From VXYL01 sp965208525 (GTDB taxonomy: Bacteria > Pseudomonadota > Gammaproteobacteria > Pseudomonadales > Azotimanducaceae), in the NCBI GenBank assembly GCA_965208525.1, contig OZ242340.1, positions 3,286,001 to 3,350,000 on the forward strand: a stretch of 64,000 bases of DNA, in the 5' to 3' direction. Of the stretch, positions 15,401 through 23,978 are shown one piece after another. The position numbers and the translations under genes are program-made. The first letter of the stretch is position 1; every line of letters begins with the position of its first letter. Below the pieces are notes generated by a model. The model searched no databases, was not told the origin of the DNA, and saw nothing but the letters and a program-made list of their open reading frames with translations.

Positions 15401-15812
15401 GCGGATCGGCCGCATCCGCGAGAAGGATCGCATCGAAGTCTGGCTGCGTTTGCTGGCCCTCACCTGCGCCACAGGCGAGCGTCTCACCGCATACGTCGTG
15501 GGCGTCACCAATGCAGCGCAGGAGGAGACCTTCGGGGGGCCCGAACCCTCAGAGGCACAAGCGATGCTCGGTAAGTGGATCGAGGCTTGGCGCGAGGGCA
15601 CTTCCGAGCCGCTGCCCCTGTTCCCAAGGGCCTCTTGGGCGTGGGCCGAAACACAGGACAAAAAAAAGACGTGGAATGCATGGGCGGGTGGCAACTGGCC
15701 GGAAAGCCAGGACGAGTATTTCCGGCTGCTTTGCCCGCTAGGCCCCGTCACCGACGGCTTTCAGAATCTGGCTGACACGCTGCTTGGCCCCGTCGCCGAG
15801 AGCCTGACGTGA
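12480..15812 (+). CDS. recC: Exodeoxyribonuclease V gamma chain RecC
   Basis: RecC is the Chi-recognition and scaffold subunit of RecBCD. The product, about 1110 residues, is as long as E. coli RecC (1122) and starts with the family pattern FHLHVSNQFESLAALLADEM, VVPHPVLGRWLALELAERLG and LPAEFAWSLM. Later blocks include FFGVDSLSPSYLSML, TPNMDEYAPAIEAVF and TVGMNDGAFPR. The start is uncertain between ATG 12480 (GGGGG upstream), GTG 12510 and TTG 12465. Two A-rich runs stand out in this G+C-rich gene: A7GA6 near 13130-13145 and A8 near 15660-15667. The second is a perfect A_AAA_AAG slippery heptamer in frame. The stop overlaps recB as GTGA. Confidence 0.94.
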   Translation: MRHPGYAVGAVSPPATSPFHLHVSNQFESLAALLADEMRARPGDALAAERIVVPHPVLGRWLALELAERLGIAAHLKIELPAEFAWSLMRSVVELPKEQPFAPGALRWRVFDVLADWDGDDDLARYLADTDERKRFALSDRLAHVYDRCLLYRPEWIRTWQDGATPQWQAQVWRELAASGTGRHWVDAVDTFERAVRIKPSQVPVQRELFQQNVPEIKKEKTISSGINLKERVSFFGVDSLSPSYLSMLRSAGVERDIHLFQLSPCREFWADTRSRRELPSTAEPDPYLSEGNELLAAWGRTARDMQALLADDLGVGAPEETYSEPAATTRLARVQRDILELRLAEETIEPQVPKDDSVQIHVCHSATREAEVLHDRLLGLFDVHHDIQPADVLVLTPNMDEYAPAIEAVFDSSGTIPFNIGRLRRRDGAAVRAFLDLLALPGSRYPVSFVMAPLRASSVASRFNIRETDLPEIRGWIANAGIHWGIGEHDVPSSSRHTWQHGLSRLLLGYALAGSADRFGDFASCDLDRFGNDGPDRYERLGHFARYAELAFGLDAMAEETLTPTAWAERLREAVLKPFFATEHLMPEVAREADTVARLIEDLEEEWHIAGIDGAIAFSVVREALYELGAASSRAVARLADGVTVAPLGAGQVFPAKVVCTVGMNDGAFPRHHAPPSFDIVAADSRRPGDRDLRDEDRLAFLTALLSARRAFVVTYTGRELREDSTIPPSVVISELSDYLSRRFSDDEVALEHPLQPFNREYFRAADEPTSASHSSDAIFSYSDPMALAAAAVRDATAPAPTEQRLHGTLPPPERTENELELTQLIRFAAHPAKHFAQTRLGLRLEIEDEDPARDEEPLELGYLEQWKLKDGLFDLQRDDTGEEDAEWLVRARGLLPPGNLGATEHRRGAVQVATLRQALAPHAEHLGAPPTPIDIDVQGIRVTGEVAGFLASPTPVGAKAGQNTSPPKLLWWRIGRIREKDRIEVWLRLLALTCATGERLTAYVVGVTNAAQEETFGGPEPSEAQAMLGKWIEAWREGTSEPLPLFPRASWAWAETQDKKKTWNAWAGGNWPESQDEYFRLLCPLGPVTDGFQNLADTLLGPVAESLT

Positions 15813-18800
15813 GCGCAAGCGGCGAAGACCCGTTAAATGTTCCGCTGGACGGGCACTTGCTCATCCAAGCCAGCGCCGGCACCGGCAAGACCTATGCACT
15901 CACGACGCTGGTCGCCCGGCTCCTCGTGGAAACGGACCACACCATCGACGAGCTCTTGGTCGTCACCTTCACCAACGCCGCCACCGGCGAACTGCGCGAC
16001 CGCCTCCGGCGCACACTGGTGGCCACTTCGGATCACTTGCGCGCTGAAGATGCGGACAGCGCACCCGACAGCCAAGCCGGGGCGCTTGTCGAACGCTGGC
16101 GGGACATCGACATCGACAAGGCCACGGCCAGCACCCGCATCGCGGGCACCCTGCGGGATTTCGACCGTGCCAACGTCACCACCATCCACTCGTTCTGCCA
16201 GCGCGCCCTCACGGAGTTCGCCTTTGACGGCGCACTGCCCTTCGGCTTCGAGCTTGGCGGCGTCGATACGCTTGAAGTGCAGGCAGCCGTGCGCGACTTC
16301 TGGCGCATTCATATGGCGAATGCCCAGGCACCGCTTTTGGAAATCGCCCGAGAGCGTGACTTCACTCCGGACGAGCTCGCCGCTTGGACCGGGCGAAACC
16401 TATCGAACCCCGGGTCGGAGGTTCGGGGTGCGCCGGACCTGGATGCGGATTTCGAGGAGCGCTTCCGCAACGCGTTCGAGCGTTGGAAGCGAGCAACCGC
16501 AGTGACGAGAGAAGCTTGGCAAGATCATGGAACGGGCTTCCTCGGTGCACTGGGCAAGCTCGGCTTCCGCAAGGGCAGTGTGCCGAAAATCCAAAACTCG
16601 AGCCAGGAGGCCCGCGCCGTCTTCGAGGGACGCGTTGGCGACGCCTTGCCCCTTGCGACTGCCATGTACCTGGCGCCATCGAACCTCAGTGGGCTGCTTC
16701 TGAAGCGGCCGCCCCAGCAGTTTCCTGAGGGCACCATGTCCGACTGCTTCGAGGACTTGGCCGCCGCCGCTCACGAGGTGGACGAGCTAAGCACCTCGTG
16801 GCTGCGCTTCCAGCGGCGGCGCGTGCTCGAAGATGCCCGGGAACGCCTCTCGCGCCGCGCGTGGGACGACCGTCGCCTGAGCTTCAACGACCTCCTTTCC
16901 GAACTGCATCGCGCCCTCACCACGCATGGGGGCACGCTGCTCGCAGAGCGTATCCGCGAGCGCTACCCGTGCGCCCTGATCGACGAATTCCAAGACACGG
17001 ATCGATTGCAGGCGGCAATCTTCGAGCGCATTTACCCGACGGGCACCAAAGGCAGCGGCCTCATGGTGGTGGGCGACCCGAAACAGTCCATCTACCGCTT
17101 TCGCGGCGCCGACGTGTTCGCCTACATCAAGGCGTCGCGCGGGATCGAACGCACCCTGCCCCTCGCACACAACTATCGCTCCACTCCCGGCCTTGTGCGC
17201 GCGGTCAACGCCCTGTTCAGCCGCAAAAGCCCCTTCCTGCTGCCAGAGATCAAGCATGAGCCGGTGCAGGCCGCCAAGGACGAAACGCAAGAGTTGGCGC
17301 TTGCGAAAACGATGGATGCGGCGCCGCTGCAGATTCGCCTGCTGCCGCCGTTCGGCGATGCCACGCCACGCAAGGACGAAGTGGCAGACTTGGTTGCCGG
17401 ATACGCCGCGAATGAAGTTGCGGAACTCCTTGGCGGCGGCACAACCTTGCACGGTCGTCCGCTCATCGGCGCCGACATCGCCGTGCTCGTGCGCACGACG
17501 AACCAAGGCCAGAGGATGGCGGAGGCGCTGCGCAGTGTCGGCGTGCAATGCGTGGAAATGGACGACACCAGCGTCTTCGCGACGCCCGAAGCGGATGACC
17601 TGCATCGCTTGCTGGCGGCCTTGGCCGACGAATCGTCGTTTTCGGCTTCGGCGCGTTTGCGCGGCGCACTCGCCTCGGATCTGTTCGGGCTTGGCCTCGA
17701 AGACGTGGTTGCGCTGCAAGACGACGATCGGCGCTGGACCCTTTGGCACGAACGCGCTGCATCTTGGCGACGCATGTGGACGCGAAGCGGGATCGCCACC
17801 CTCGTGCGTCACCTCTTGTTTGACCCGGAAATCGACTGCGCTAGGCATTTGCTGGCAGCGGCCGGCGGCCTGCGTCGGCTCACCAACGTGCTGCATTTGG
17901 CGGATCTGCTGCGGGAGGCGGAATCTCGCGAGCGCTTGGCGCCGGCGGGCCTAGTCGAGTGGTTCGGGCGGCAAGACCCGGAGCAACGTGGCGACGAGGC
18001 AACCCAGCTGCGGCTTGAGAGCGATGATGACCTAGTACGAATCATCACCATGCATCGCAGCAAAGGGCTGGAGTTCCCCATCGTCTTTCTGCCCTTCGCG
18101 TGGTATCGCCTGCAACCGCGAACGCGCGGTGAGGTGCCATCGTCGGAATACCACGACCGCGAGGATGAGGACTACCCGACGATTCTGGACCTCGATCCAA
18201 CCGACGATGCCAAGCTCAAAGAGGCGGTGGAGGATCAGGCCGATGAGCTGCGGCTGTTCTACGTTGCGGCGACGCGGGCGCAGCACCGCTGCGTGATCAC
18301 TTGGACGCCCGCACCCGACGCCCAGTACGCATCGCCAGCCTGGCTCGTTTTCGGTGGTGACGCCCCGGACGAAGACCCGGAAGCGGCGTACAAGAGCTCG
18401 GCTCACCATGTGCGCGATCTCTTCAAGAAGGACGCTTGGCAAGCGCGGCTCGCGGTATGGGCCGCAGAGCACGACGACATTGCGGTGCATGAGGTGCCGC
18501 AACGCCCGCTGAGCGCCGGTGCAGAGGCTAGTCCCGCACTGACGTTGCGTGCCCGTCAGCTAGGGCGAGAACTGGCGCGGATTCGCCAGATGACCAGCTA
18601 CTCGGCTCTTGCGGCGCAGGCCGGGGCCGCAGTGTCCGCAACCGAGCATGACGACGTGGAGGCCGCCGACCACGACCAATCCGAGGAGTCGACAAATGAC
18701 GGCGAGGAAGGCAGCGAGTCGCGACGTCGCGGCACGCTTGACCTCGGCAAGGTCGATCTCGAGTTGGCGCGCGACGACGCGGCCGATGCGTTCGCCTTTC

Positions 18801-19504
18801 CCCGTGGGCCACGGGCCGGTGATTGCCTGCACGGCATCTTGGAAGTGCGGCTTGATCCGGAACGTGACCCGAATGCCGAAGTCCGCCGAGCGCTTCGACG
18901 TTGGCGCATCGGCGAGGAATGGGCGTCTGTGGCGAACAGAATCGTCGAAAACGCCTGGCAGGCGCCTCTGGGCGAGTCCGATGGCCCGAGCTTCTGTTTG
19001 GGTGACCTCGAACGGCCGATCCCCGAAATGGAGTTCCGCCTGCCAGCCAAGGCACTCGATCGCCGCCATCTCGGCGAATGCCTTGCGGCGCACGGTTACC
19101 CTCACCCCTTCACGAGCGAGGCTCTGCCCAAGGTGGAGGGCTTCCTGCAAGGTTTCATCGACCTCGTCGCCTGCCACGACGGACGCTGGTATGTCATCGA
19201 CTACAAGTCAAACTGGCTCGGCGGGGAGCTCGCGGACTATTCCTCGGAAGCCTTGGCAGCGGCCATGCATCACCACGGCTACCACCTGCAATACCTCTTG
19301 TATCTGACGGCACTGCACCGAATGCTGCGACTGCGCCTGCCAGACTACGACTACGACCGCCACATGGGCGGTGCGCTCTACCTCTTCCTGCGCGCGATGC
19401 GCCCCCGATTGCCGGGCCACGGCGTCTTCCACGATCTGCCGAGGCGCGAGTGCATTGAGTCCATCGACGCGTGCCTTGCCGGAGCCAGCGATGTCATCGG
19501 TTGA
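15809..19504 (+). CDS. recB: Exodeoxyribonuclease V beta chain RecB
   Basis: RecB is the 3'-5' helicase and nuclease of RecBCD, which processes DNA double-strand ends. The 1231-residue product carries the superfamily 1 motifs in order: QASAGTGKTYALTTL (Walker A, residues 21-28), ALIDEFQDTD, VVGDPKQSIYRFRGADVFAY, HNYRSTPGLV, MHRSKGLEFPIVFLP and LFYVAATRAQHR. A linker of about 150 residues leads to the C-terminal nuclease domain with GFIDLVACHDGRWYVIDYKSN, the PD-(D/E)XK catalytic motif. The GTG start at 15809 overlaps the recC stop by 4 bases. The length is close to that of E. coli RecB (1180). Confidence 0.96.
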   Translation: MSASGEDPLNVPLDGHLLIQASAGTGKTYALTTLVARLLVETDHTIDELLVVTFTNAATGELRDRLRRTLVATSDHLRAEDADSAPDSQAGALVERWRDIDIDKATASTRIAGTLRDFDRANVTTIHSFCQRALTEFAFDGALPFGFELGGVDTLEVQAAVRDFWRIHMANAQAPLLEIARERDFTPDELAAWTGRNLSNPGSEVRGAPDLDADFEERFRNAFERWKRATAVTREAWQDHGTGFLGALGKLGFRKGSVPKIQNSSQEARAVFEGRVGDALPLATAMYLAPSNLSGLLLKRPPQQFPEGTMSDCFEDLAAAAHEVDELSTSWLRFQRRRVLEDARERLSRRAWDDRRLSFNDLLSELHRALTTHGGTLLAERIRERYPCALIDEFQDTDRLQAAIFERIYPTGTKGSGLMVVGDPKQSIYRFRGADVFAYIKASRGIERTLPLAHNYRSTPGLVRAVNALFSRKSPFLLPEIKHEPVQAAKDETQELALAKTMDAAPLQIRLLPPFGDATPRKDEVADLVAGYAANEVAELLGGGTTLHGRPLIGADIAVLVRTTNQGQRMAEALRSVGVQCVEMDDTSVFATPEADDLHRLLAALADESSFSASARLRGALASDLFGLGLEDVVALQDDDRRWTLWHERAASWRRMWTRSGIATLVRHLLFDPEIDCARHLLAAAGGLRRLTNVLHLADLLREAESRERLAPAGLVEWFGRQDPEQRGDEATQLRLESDDDLVRIITMHRSKGLEFPIVFLPFAWYRLQPRTRGEVPSSEYHDREDEDYPTILDLDPTDDAKLKEAVEDQADELRLFYVAATRAQHRCVITWTPAPDAQYASPAWLVFGGDAPDEDPEAAYKSSAHHVRDLFKKDAWQARLAVWAAEHDDIAVHEVPQRPLSAGAEASPALTLRARQLGRELARIRQMTSYSALAAQAGAAVSATEHDDVEAADHDQSEESTNDGEEGSESRRRGTLDLGKVDLELARDDAADAFAFPRGPRAGDCLHGILEVRLDPERDPNAEVRRALRRWRIGEEWASVANRIVENAWQAPLGESDGPSFCLGDLERPIPEMEFRLPAKALDRRHLGECLAAHGYPHPFTSEALPKVEGFLQGFIDLVACHDGRWYVIDYKSNWLGGELADYSSEALAAAMHHHGYHLQYLLYLTALHRMLRLRLPDYDYDRHMGGALYLFLRAMRPRLPGHGVFHDLPRRECIESIDACLAGASDVIG

Positions 19505-19525
19505 AACAGTCCTCCGAGGGAGGCC

Positions 19526-21307
19526 GTGAACACGTCGGGTTTGGATCGGTTGCGCGATGCCGGCTATCTGGCCGACATCGACCGCCACTTCGCACTCCTC
19601 TTGGAGGAACTCGGCGCATCGGCGAGCGTTGCGCTGACGGCAGCAGTGGCGAGCGCTCGGCATCGCGTCGGACACACCTGTTTGCCGCTCGCCGGCTGTG
19701 CTGGACAGCCGGTCGTGCGAGTTGCTGATTGGCTGCCGGGCGCCGGCGCGTCAGCCAACGACGAAGCGACCAGCTCCGTTGCCGACGTTCGGCTACCGCC
19801 ACTTGCCGAGTTGCGCTCGGAGCTGAATGCCAGCGGCGTCGTGGAAACGTCGATTCTGCCCATCGAGACCAATGGTGGCGAACGACGTCCCTTGGTCTTG
19901 GACGGCGATCGTCTCTATCTGCACCGGGTGTTCGAGGCAGAGCGACGCGTGGCCCAACGCCTCAAGTCCTCCGCCGGCGATGCCTCGCAAGAGGAGCCTG
20001 CGACGCTTGAGAACGTCATTGCCCGACTGTTCCCGGACGCCGACGAGGAATTCGGCAGTGCCGCGAGGGCGGCAACCGGCGGCAAGGTCTGCATCGTCAC
20101 CGGCGGCCCCGGCACGGGCAAGACCACCATGGCAGCTCGACTCATCGCGTTGCAGGTGGAACTCGGCCTCTCCGACCCGCGCCGCATCGGCCTCGCAACC
20201 CCAACCGGCAAGGCGGCAACGCGCTTGCAGGAGTCGGTGGCGTCGCAGATGGAAGACTTGATTGCCTTGGTTCCGAAACTCGGGCAGTTCGTGCCCGCCG
20301 CGAGCACGGCGCATTCACTGCTCGGTCGGGGCCGCCTTGTGCGTTTGGACACGCTCATCGTCGATGAATGCTCCATGCTCGACCTCAGATTGATGGCAAG
20401 GCTCCTGGCGGAGCTTCCAGAAACGGCTCGCTTGATCTTGCTCGGCGATGCGGCGCAGCTCTCGTCGGTGGCGCCAGGCTCGGTCTTCAGCGACCTCTGC
20501 GGGGCAGGCGAGTCCGGCGAATCTGCGCTCAGCGACTCGCTGGTTCGGCTGACGACGAGCCATCGCTTCGCCCAAGACGGCGGTATCGGTCGCTTGGCGA
20601 CCGCCGTGGTGGAAGGAAATGCACAGGCCGCAATCGCGAGTCTCGAGGACGGAATGGATTCGGCGGTCACGCAAGTCCCGCTGGCGGAGGACGACTTCGC
20701 AGCCTTCGCCGAGGCCTACGCGCTCGAAGACTGCGTTCCGGTGATCGAGGCCATCCGTCGCGGCGAAGACGCGTCCTTCCCCTCCCGCCGCGTGCTCTGC
20801 GCCCACCGCACCGGCGCCTTTGGCGTACGCCGCTTCAACGCCGTGGTCGAGCGCTGCCTGCGTGACCTGGGCCTGATTCGAGCGGGCGATGAGTTCTACG
20901 TCGGCCGTCCCATCATCATCAGCCGCAACGATCGCGCCACCGGCCTCTCCAACGGCGACACTGGGATCGTCGTCGAGGGCCACGATGGTCTTCGCCGAGT
21001 CTGGTTCCCCGACCTAACCCCCGCCAGCGCGACGGCTCGCTTTCTGGTAGCCCCGGCGCGCCTCCCCGAACACGAGAGCTTCTTCGCCTTGACCGTCCAC
21101 CGTGCGCAAGGCTCCGAATACGACGAGGTCGCCTTCATCCCCGGCCCCGCCGAGTCCCGAGTCAATACCCGAGAACTCCTCTACACCGCCCTGACCCGCG
21201 CCCGCCAAAGGGTCACCATCCACGGCGACCCCCTCGCCATCCGCGCAGCAATCGCCCGCAAGACCGAACGAGCCTCGGGCCTGCTGAACCGCCTGGCCGT
21301 GCGTTAG
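19526..21307 (+). CDS. recD: Exodeoxyribonuclease V alpha chain RecD
   Basis: RecD is the 5'-3' helicase subunit of RecBCD. The 593-residue product has an N-terminal RecB-contacting domain, Walker A CIVTGGPGTGKTTMAARL near residue 190, TLIVDECSMLDLRLM, LILLGDAAQLSSVAPGSVF and a C-terminal LTVHRAQGSEYDEV followed by LLYTALTRARQRV. The GTG start lies 21 bases after recB with an AGGGAGG-type binding site (CCGAGGGAGGCC). The order recC-recB-recD without a ptrA between is common outside enterobacteria. The region downstream is a pair of 20-bp palindromes that may end the operon. Confidence 0.95.
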   Translation: MNTSGLDRLRDAGYLADIDRHFALLLEELGASASVALTAAVASARHRVGHTCLPLAGCAGQPVVRVADWLPGAGASANDEATSSVADVRLPPLAELRSELNASGVVETSILPIETNGGERRPLVLDGDRLYLHRVFEAERRVAQRLKSSAGDASQEEPATLENVIARLFPDADEEFGSAARAATGGKVCIVTGGPGTGKTTMAARLIALQVELGLSDPRRIGLATPTGKAATRLQESVASQMEDLIALVPKLGQFVPAASTAHSLLGRGRLVRLDTLIVDECSMLDLRLMARLLAELPETARLILLGDAAQLSSVAPGSVFSDLCGAGESGESALSDSLVRLTTSHRFAQDGGIGRLATAVVEGNAQAAIASLEDGMDSAVTQVPLAEDDFAAFAEAYALEDCVPVIEAIRRGEDASFPSRRVLCAHRTGAFGVRRFNAVVERCLRDLGLIRAGDEFYVGRPIIISRNDRATGLSNGDTGIVVEGHDGLRRVWFPDLTPASATARFLVAPARLPEHESFFALTVHRAQGSEYDEVAFIPGPAESRVNTRELLYTALTRARQRVTIHGDPLAIRAAIARKTERASGLLNRLAVR

Positions 21308-21333
21308 CTACAGGCTAGATGGCCATCCGAGAA

Positions 21334-21408
21334 GGGCGACGCATGCGTCGCCCCTACGGCCCGAGGCTTGACCGACACCTTTCTGTAGGGGCGACGCATG
21401 CGTCGCCC
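21334..21408. repeat. Inverted pair of perfect 20-bp palindromes
   Basis: GGGCGACGCATGCGTCGCCC occurs at 21334-21353 and again at 21389-21408. With the flanking CTAC/GTAG the two form a 24-bp perfect inverted repeat (21334-21357 against 21385-21408) separated by 27 bases. It lies between recD and the sulfatase. A degenerate relative may be at 59805-59822 (CCCATGCGTCGCC). Confidence 0.85.
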
Positions 21409-21474
21409 TGCCCCGGCAGACCGCATGTGCTAGGTTCTGCGTACGCGAGTGTCCCATACGAGAGCCGCTGCCCC

Positions 21475-22890
21475 ATGAGCAAGCCCAACATCCTTCTCGT
21501 TTTCACCGATGACCAGCGCTTTGACACGATTCGCTCGCTCGGCACGAACGCGACCTCCGCGGCGGTTTCGACGCCGAATCTGGATCGGCTAGTGGCGCGG
21601 GGGACGACGTTTACACACGCACACATCCCCTGCGGGACGCACGGCGCGATCTGCATGCCGAGTCGCGCCATGTTGCACACCGGCAGGACGCTCTTTCATC
21701 TGAAGGACTCCGGCGAGACCATCCCCGAGGAGCACACCATGCTTGGGGAGGTGCTGCGGGATCAGGGGTACCGCACCTGGGGGTGCGGCAAATGGCACAA
21801 CGGGCGCGAGTCGTTCAATCGCTCGTTCGACGACGGCGCGGAAATCTACTTCGGCGGCATGGCGGATCATTGGAACGTTCCGGCATACAACTACGACCCG
21901 AGCGGGCGCTACGACACCCGGCTGCCCTACATCGCCGATCCGCCGGCGTTCGGCAACAACGAGATTTCCTGGCGTGAATGCGACCACATCCACGCCGGGC
22001 AGCACTCGAGCGAAATCCTCTGCGGCGCGGCGGCAGATTTCGTCCGCCGCCAGAACGGGGAGGCACCCTTCTTCGCCTACGTCGCGCTGCTCGCGCCGCA
22101 TGACCCGCGCACGATGCCGGACGAGTTCCGGCAGATGTACGACGCGGAGAGCGTTGCGCTGCCGCCGAACTTCCTTGGCGGCCATCCGTTCGACAACGGC
22201 GCGCTCAGGATTCGCGACGAAATGCTGGCCCGCTTCCCGCGCACGCCGGAGGAGGTTCGCCGCCACATTGCCGAGTACTACGCCATGATCTCCCACCTCG
22301 ATCACGAACTCGGGCGACTGCTCGATGCGCTCGATGGGTCCGGCCAAGCCGACAACACGATCGTCGTTCTCGCTGGAGACAACGGCCTCGCCGTGGGGCA
22401 GCACGGTCTCATGGGCAAGCAGAACTGCTACGAACACAGCGTCCGCGTGCCGCTGATCCTGGCTGGACCGGGCATTCCCGAGGGAGAGCAACGGGACGCG
22501 TATGTGTATCTGTTCGACGTTTTTCCCACCCTTTGCGAGATCATTGGCGCGCCTCGACCGGCCAGTGTCGAGGGCACAAGCCTCGTGAACGCTCTGAATG
22601 ATCCTGCCGAGCGCATGAGAGAGACGCTCTACTTCGCCTACGTCGCCTCCCAGCGAGCCGTGAAGAACCGCACGCACAAGCTGATCGAGTACGCGCCGCG
22701 GGAGGGCGGCCGGCAGGCGCAATTGTTCGACATCCAGCGCGATCCGTGGGAAACGAGCAACCTTGCTGGCGAACCGGGATGCAGGGAGATCCTTGCAGAC
22801 CTGCGGCAGGAGATGCAGCGCTACCGCGAGGCTTGGGAAGCCGGGCACACCGAGCGAAGCGCCCGTTTCTGGGAACGCTACTCCGACTGA
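21475..22890 (+). CDS. Sulfatase, type I, Cys-type formylglycine motif
   Basis: This 471-residue enzyme of the alkaline phosphatase fold removes sulfate from an organic ester. It starts MSKPNILLVFTDDQRFDTIR with the paired metal-binding Asp residues. Residue C60 lies in the CMPSR motif (CxPxR), where Cys is converted to formylglycine, and the following MLHTGR is typical. The second metal site is GDNGLAVGQHG. No clear signal peptide is visible, so it may be cytoplasmic or exported late. The ATG at 21475 was chosen because the frame upstream reads through repeat sequence. The maturation enzyme is encoded 9 bases downstream. The substrate is unknown; the S1 family covers sugars, choline and glycan sulfates. 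Confidence 0.94.
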   Translation: MSKPNILLVFTDDQRFDTIRSLGTNATSAAVSTPNLDRLVARGTTFTHAHIPCGTHGAICMPSRAMLHTGRTLFHLKDSGETIPEEHTMLGEVLRDQGYRTWGCGKWHNGRESFNRSFDDGAEIYFGGMADHWNVPAYNYDPSGRYDTRLPYIADPPAFGNNEISWRECDHIHAGQHSSEILCGAAADFVRRQNGEAPFFAYVALLAPHDPRTMPDEFRQMYDAESVALPPNFLGGHPFDNGALRIRDEMLARFPRTPEEVRRHIAEYYAMISHLDHELGRLLDALDGSGQADNTIVVLAGDNGLAVGQHGLMGKQNCYEHSVRVPLILAGPGIPEGEQRDAYVYLFDVFPTLCEIIGAPRPASVEGTSLVNALNDPAERMRETLYFAYVASQRAVKNRTHKLIEYAPREGGRQAQLFDIQRDPWETSNLAGEPGCREILADLRQEMQRYREAWEAGHTERSARFWERYSD

Positions 22891-22899
22891 GGCGCTGAT

Positions 22900-23862
22900 G
22901 TGGCTGGCGTATGTTGTGCGCCTTGCATGCCGTCCCGTGGCGGCCCCGTAGTGCCTTCGACGCCCGTCGTTGCGGGCGCCCAAGACCTCACGAACATGGC
23001 GCGCATCGGGGCGGGCTCCTTTGAACTCGGCTCCGAAGATGACGATGCGATCGCCGAGGACGGTGAGGGTCCGGTGCGTGTGGCGGAGCTCGATGCGTTC
23101 CTGATCGACCGCACTGCCGTTTCCAACGCCGAGTTCGCGCTCTTCGTCGCGGACACCGGCCACCGCACCGACGCCGAGCGGTTCGGATGGTCGTTCGTCT
23201 TCAAGGGTTTGCTTGGGCGTGGCGGTCGGAGAGTCCGCCGCCAAGGCACGGGCACGCCCGCCGGCCGCTTGCGCACCGCACCTTGGTGGATCGCAGTTGA
23301 CGGCGCGTGCTGGCACCAGCCAGAAGGCCCCGGCTCAGATACCGAAAGCCGTTCCGACCACCCGGTTGTGCACGTCTCGTGGCAGGACGCGGCAGCCTAC
23401 TGCCAATGGGCGGGCAAGCGCCTGCCCACCGAAGCCGAATGGGAAACCGCCGCTCGCGGCGGACTCACCGGCAAGCGCTTCCCTTGGGGCAACCGATTCC
23501 GTCCGGAAGGCGCGTATCGCTGCAACATCTGGCAGGGCCGGTTCCCGGACCACAACACCGGTGCCGATGGGCACATTGGCACCGCCCCAGTGCAGTCCTT
23601 CGCAGCCAACGGCTACGGTCTGTACAACGTGGTCGGCAACGTCTGGGAATGGTGTGTCGACTGGTTTGGCCTTCCCACGGCTTCACACGGCCCGCTGAAC
23701 AACCCCGTCGGCCCCGCCCGGGGCCGCTCGAAGGTGCTCAAGGGCGGCTCCTATCTATGCCACGCTAGCTACTGCAACCGCTACCGCGTCGCCGCCCGCT
23801 ACGCCAACACGCCCCACTCCACCTCCGGCCACGCTGGCTTCCGCTGCGCAGCCGACGCCTGA
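22900..23862 (+). CDS. Formylglycine-generating enzyme (sulfatase activator)
   Basis: This enzyme of the FGE/SUMF1 family, about 320 residues long, oxidises the Cys of CxPxR in sulfatases to formylglycine. It shows MARIGAGSFELGSED, DRTAVSNAEFALFV, HPVVHVSWQDAAAYCQWAGK, RLPTEAEWE and FPWG. It also has NVWEWCVDWF and the active-site segment SYLCHASYCNRYRVAARY, with C287 and C292 spaced as in the human enzyme. The neighbouring sulfatase is the obvious substrate. The start is uncertain: GTG 22900 sits 9 bases after the sulfatase, and ATG 22995 would begin at MARIGAG. With the GTG start, residues 9-13 read CMPSR, the same five residues as the sulfatase site. Confidence 0.93.
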   Translation: MAGVCCAPCMPSRGGPVVPSTPVVAGAQDLTNMARIGAGSFELGSEDDDAIAEDGEGPVRVAELDAFLIDRTAVSNAEFALFVADTGHRTDAERFGWSFVFKGLLGRGGRRVRRQGTGTPAGRLRTAPWWIAVDGACWHQPEGPGSDTESRSDHPVVHVSWQDAAAYCQWAGKRLPTEAEWETAARGGLTGKRFPWGNRFRPEGAYRCNIWQGRFPDHNTGADGHIGTAPVQSFAANGYGLYNVVGNVWEWCVDWFGLPTASHGPLNNPVGPARGRSKVLKGGSYLCHASYCNRYRVAARYANTPHSTSGHAGFRCAADA

Positions 23863-23928
23863 AGCCCCGGGCTAGACTCTTTGGGCCGAGCTTGGTTTAC
23901 GGTCTTTCTTGCACTTTTCCGAGGCTTC

Positions 23929-23958
23929 GTAGGGGTGGGACTTGCCCCGCCCGTGCCG
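23929..23958 (+). repeat. 30-bp palindromic repeat, GTAGGGG...CGCCCGTGCCG type
   Basis: GTAGGGGTGGGACTTGCC continues CCGCCCGTGCCG. Both ends match the element at 5773-5802 while the centre differs, and the centre resembles those at 54867-54947 (GGGCTTGTCCC). It lies in the 231 bases between the formylglycine-generating enzyme and the epoxide hydrolase. Confidence 0.6.
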
Positions 23959-23978
23959 ACTTCATCACTGCGTCAGAA

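Noticed and set aside
21589..23316. Long minus-strand open frame opposite the sulfatase and FGE genes
   Set aside because: It is a G+C-driven antisense shadow. The plus-strand products have complete catalytic motifs and the reverse product resembles no family.
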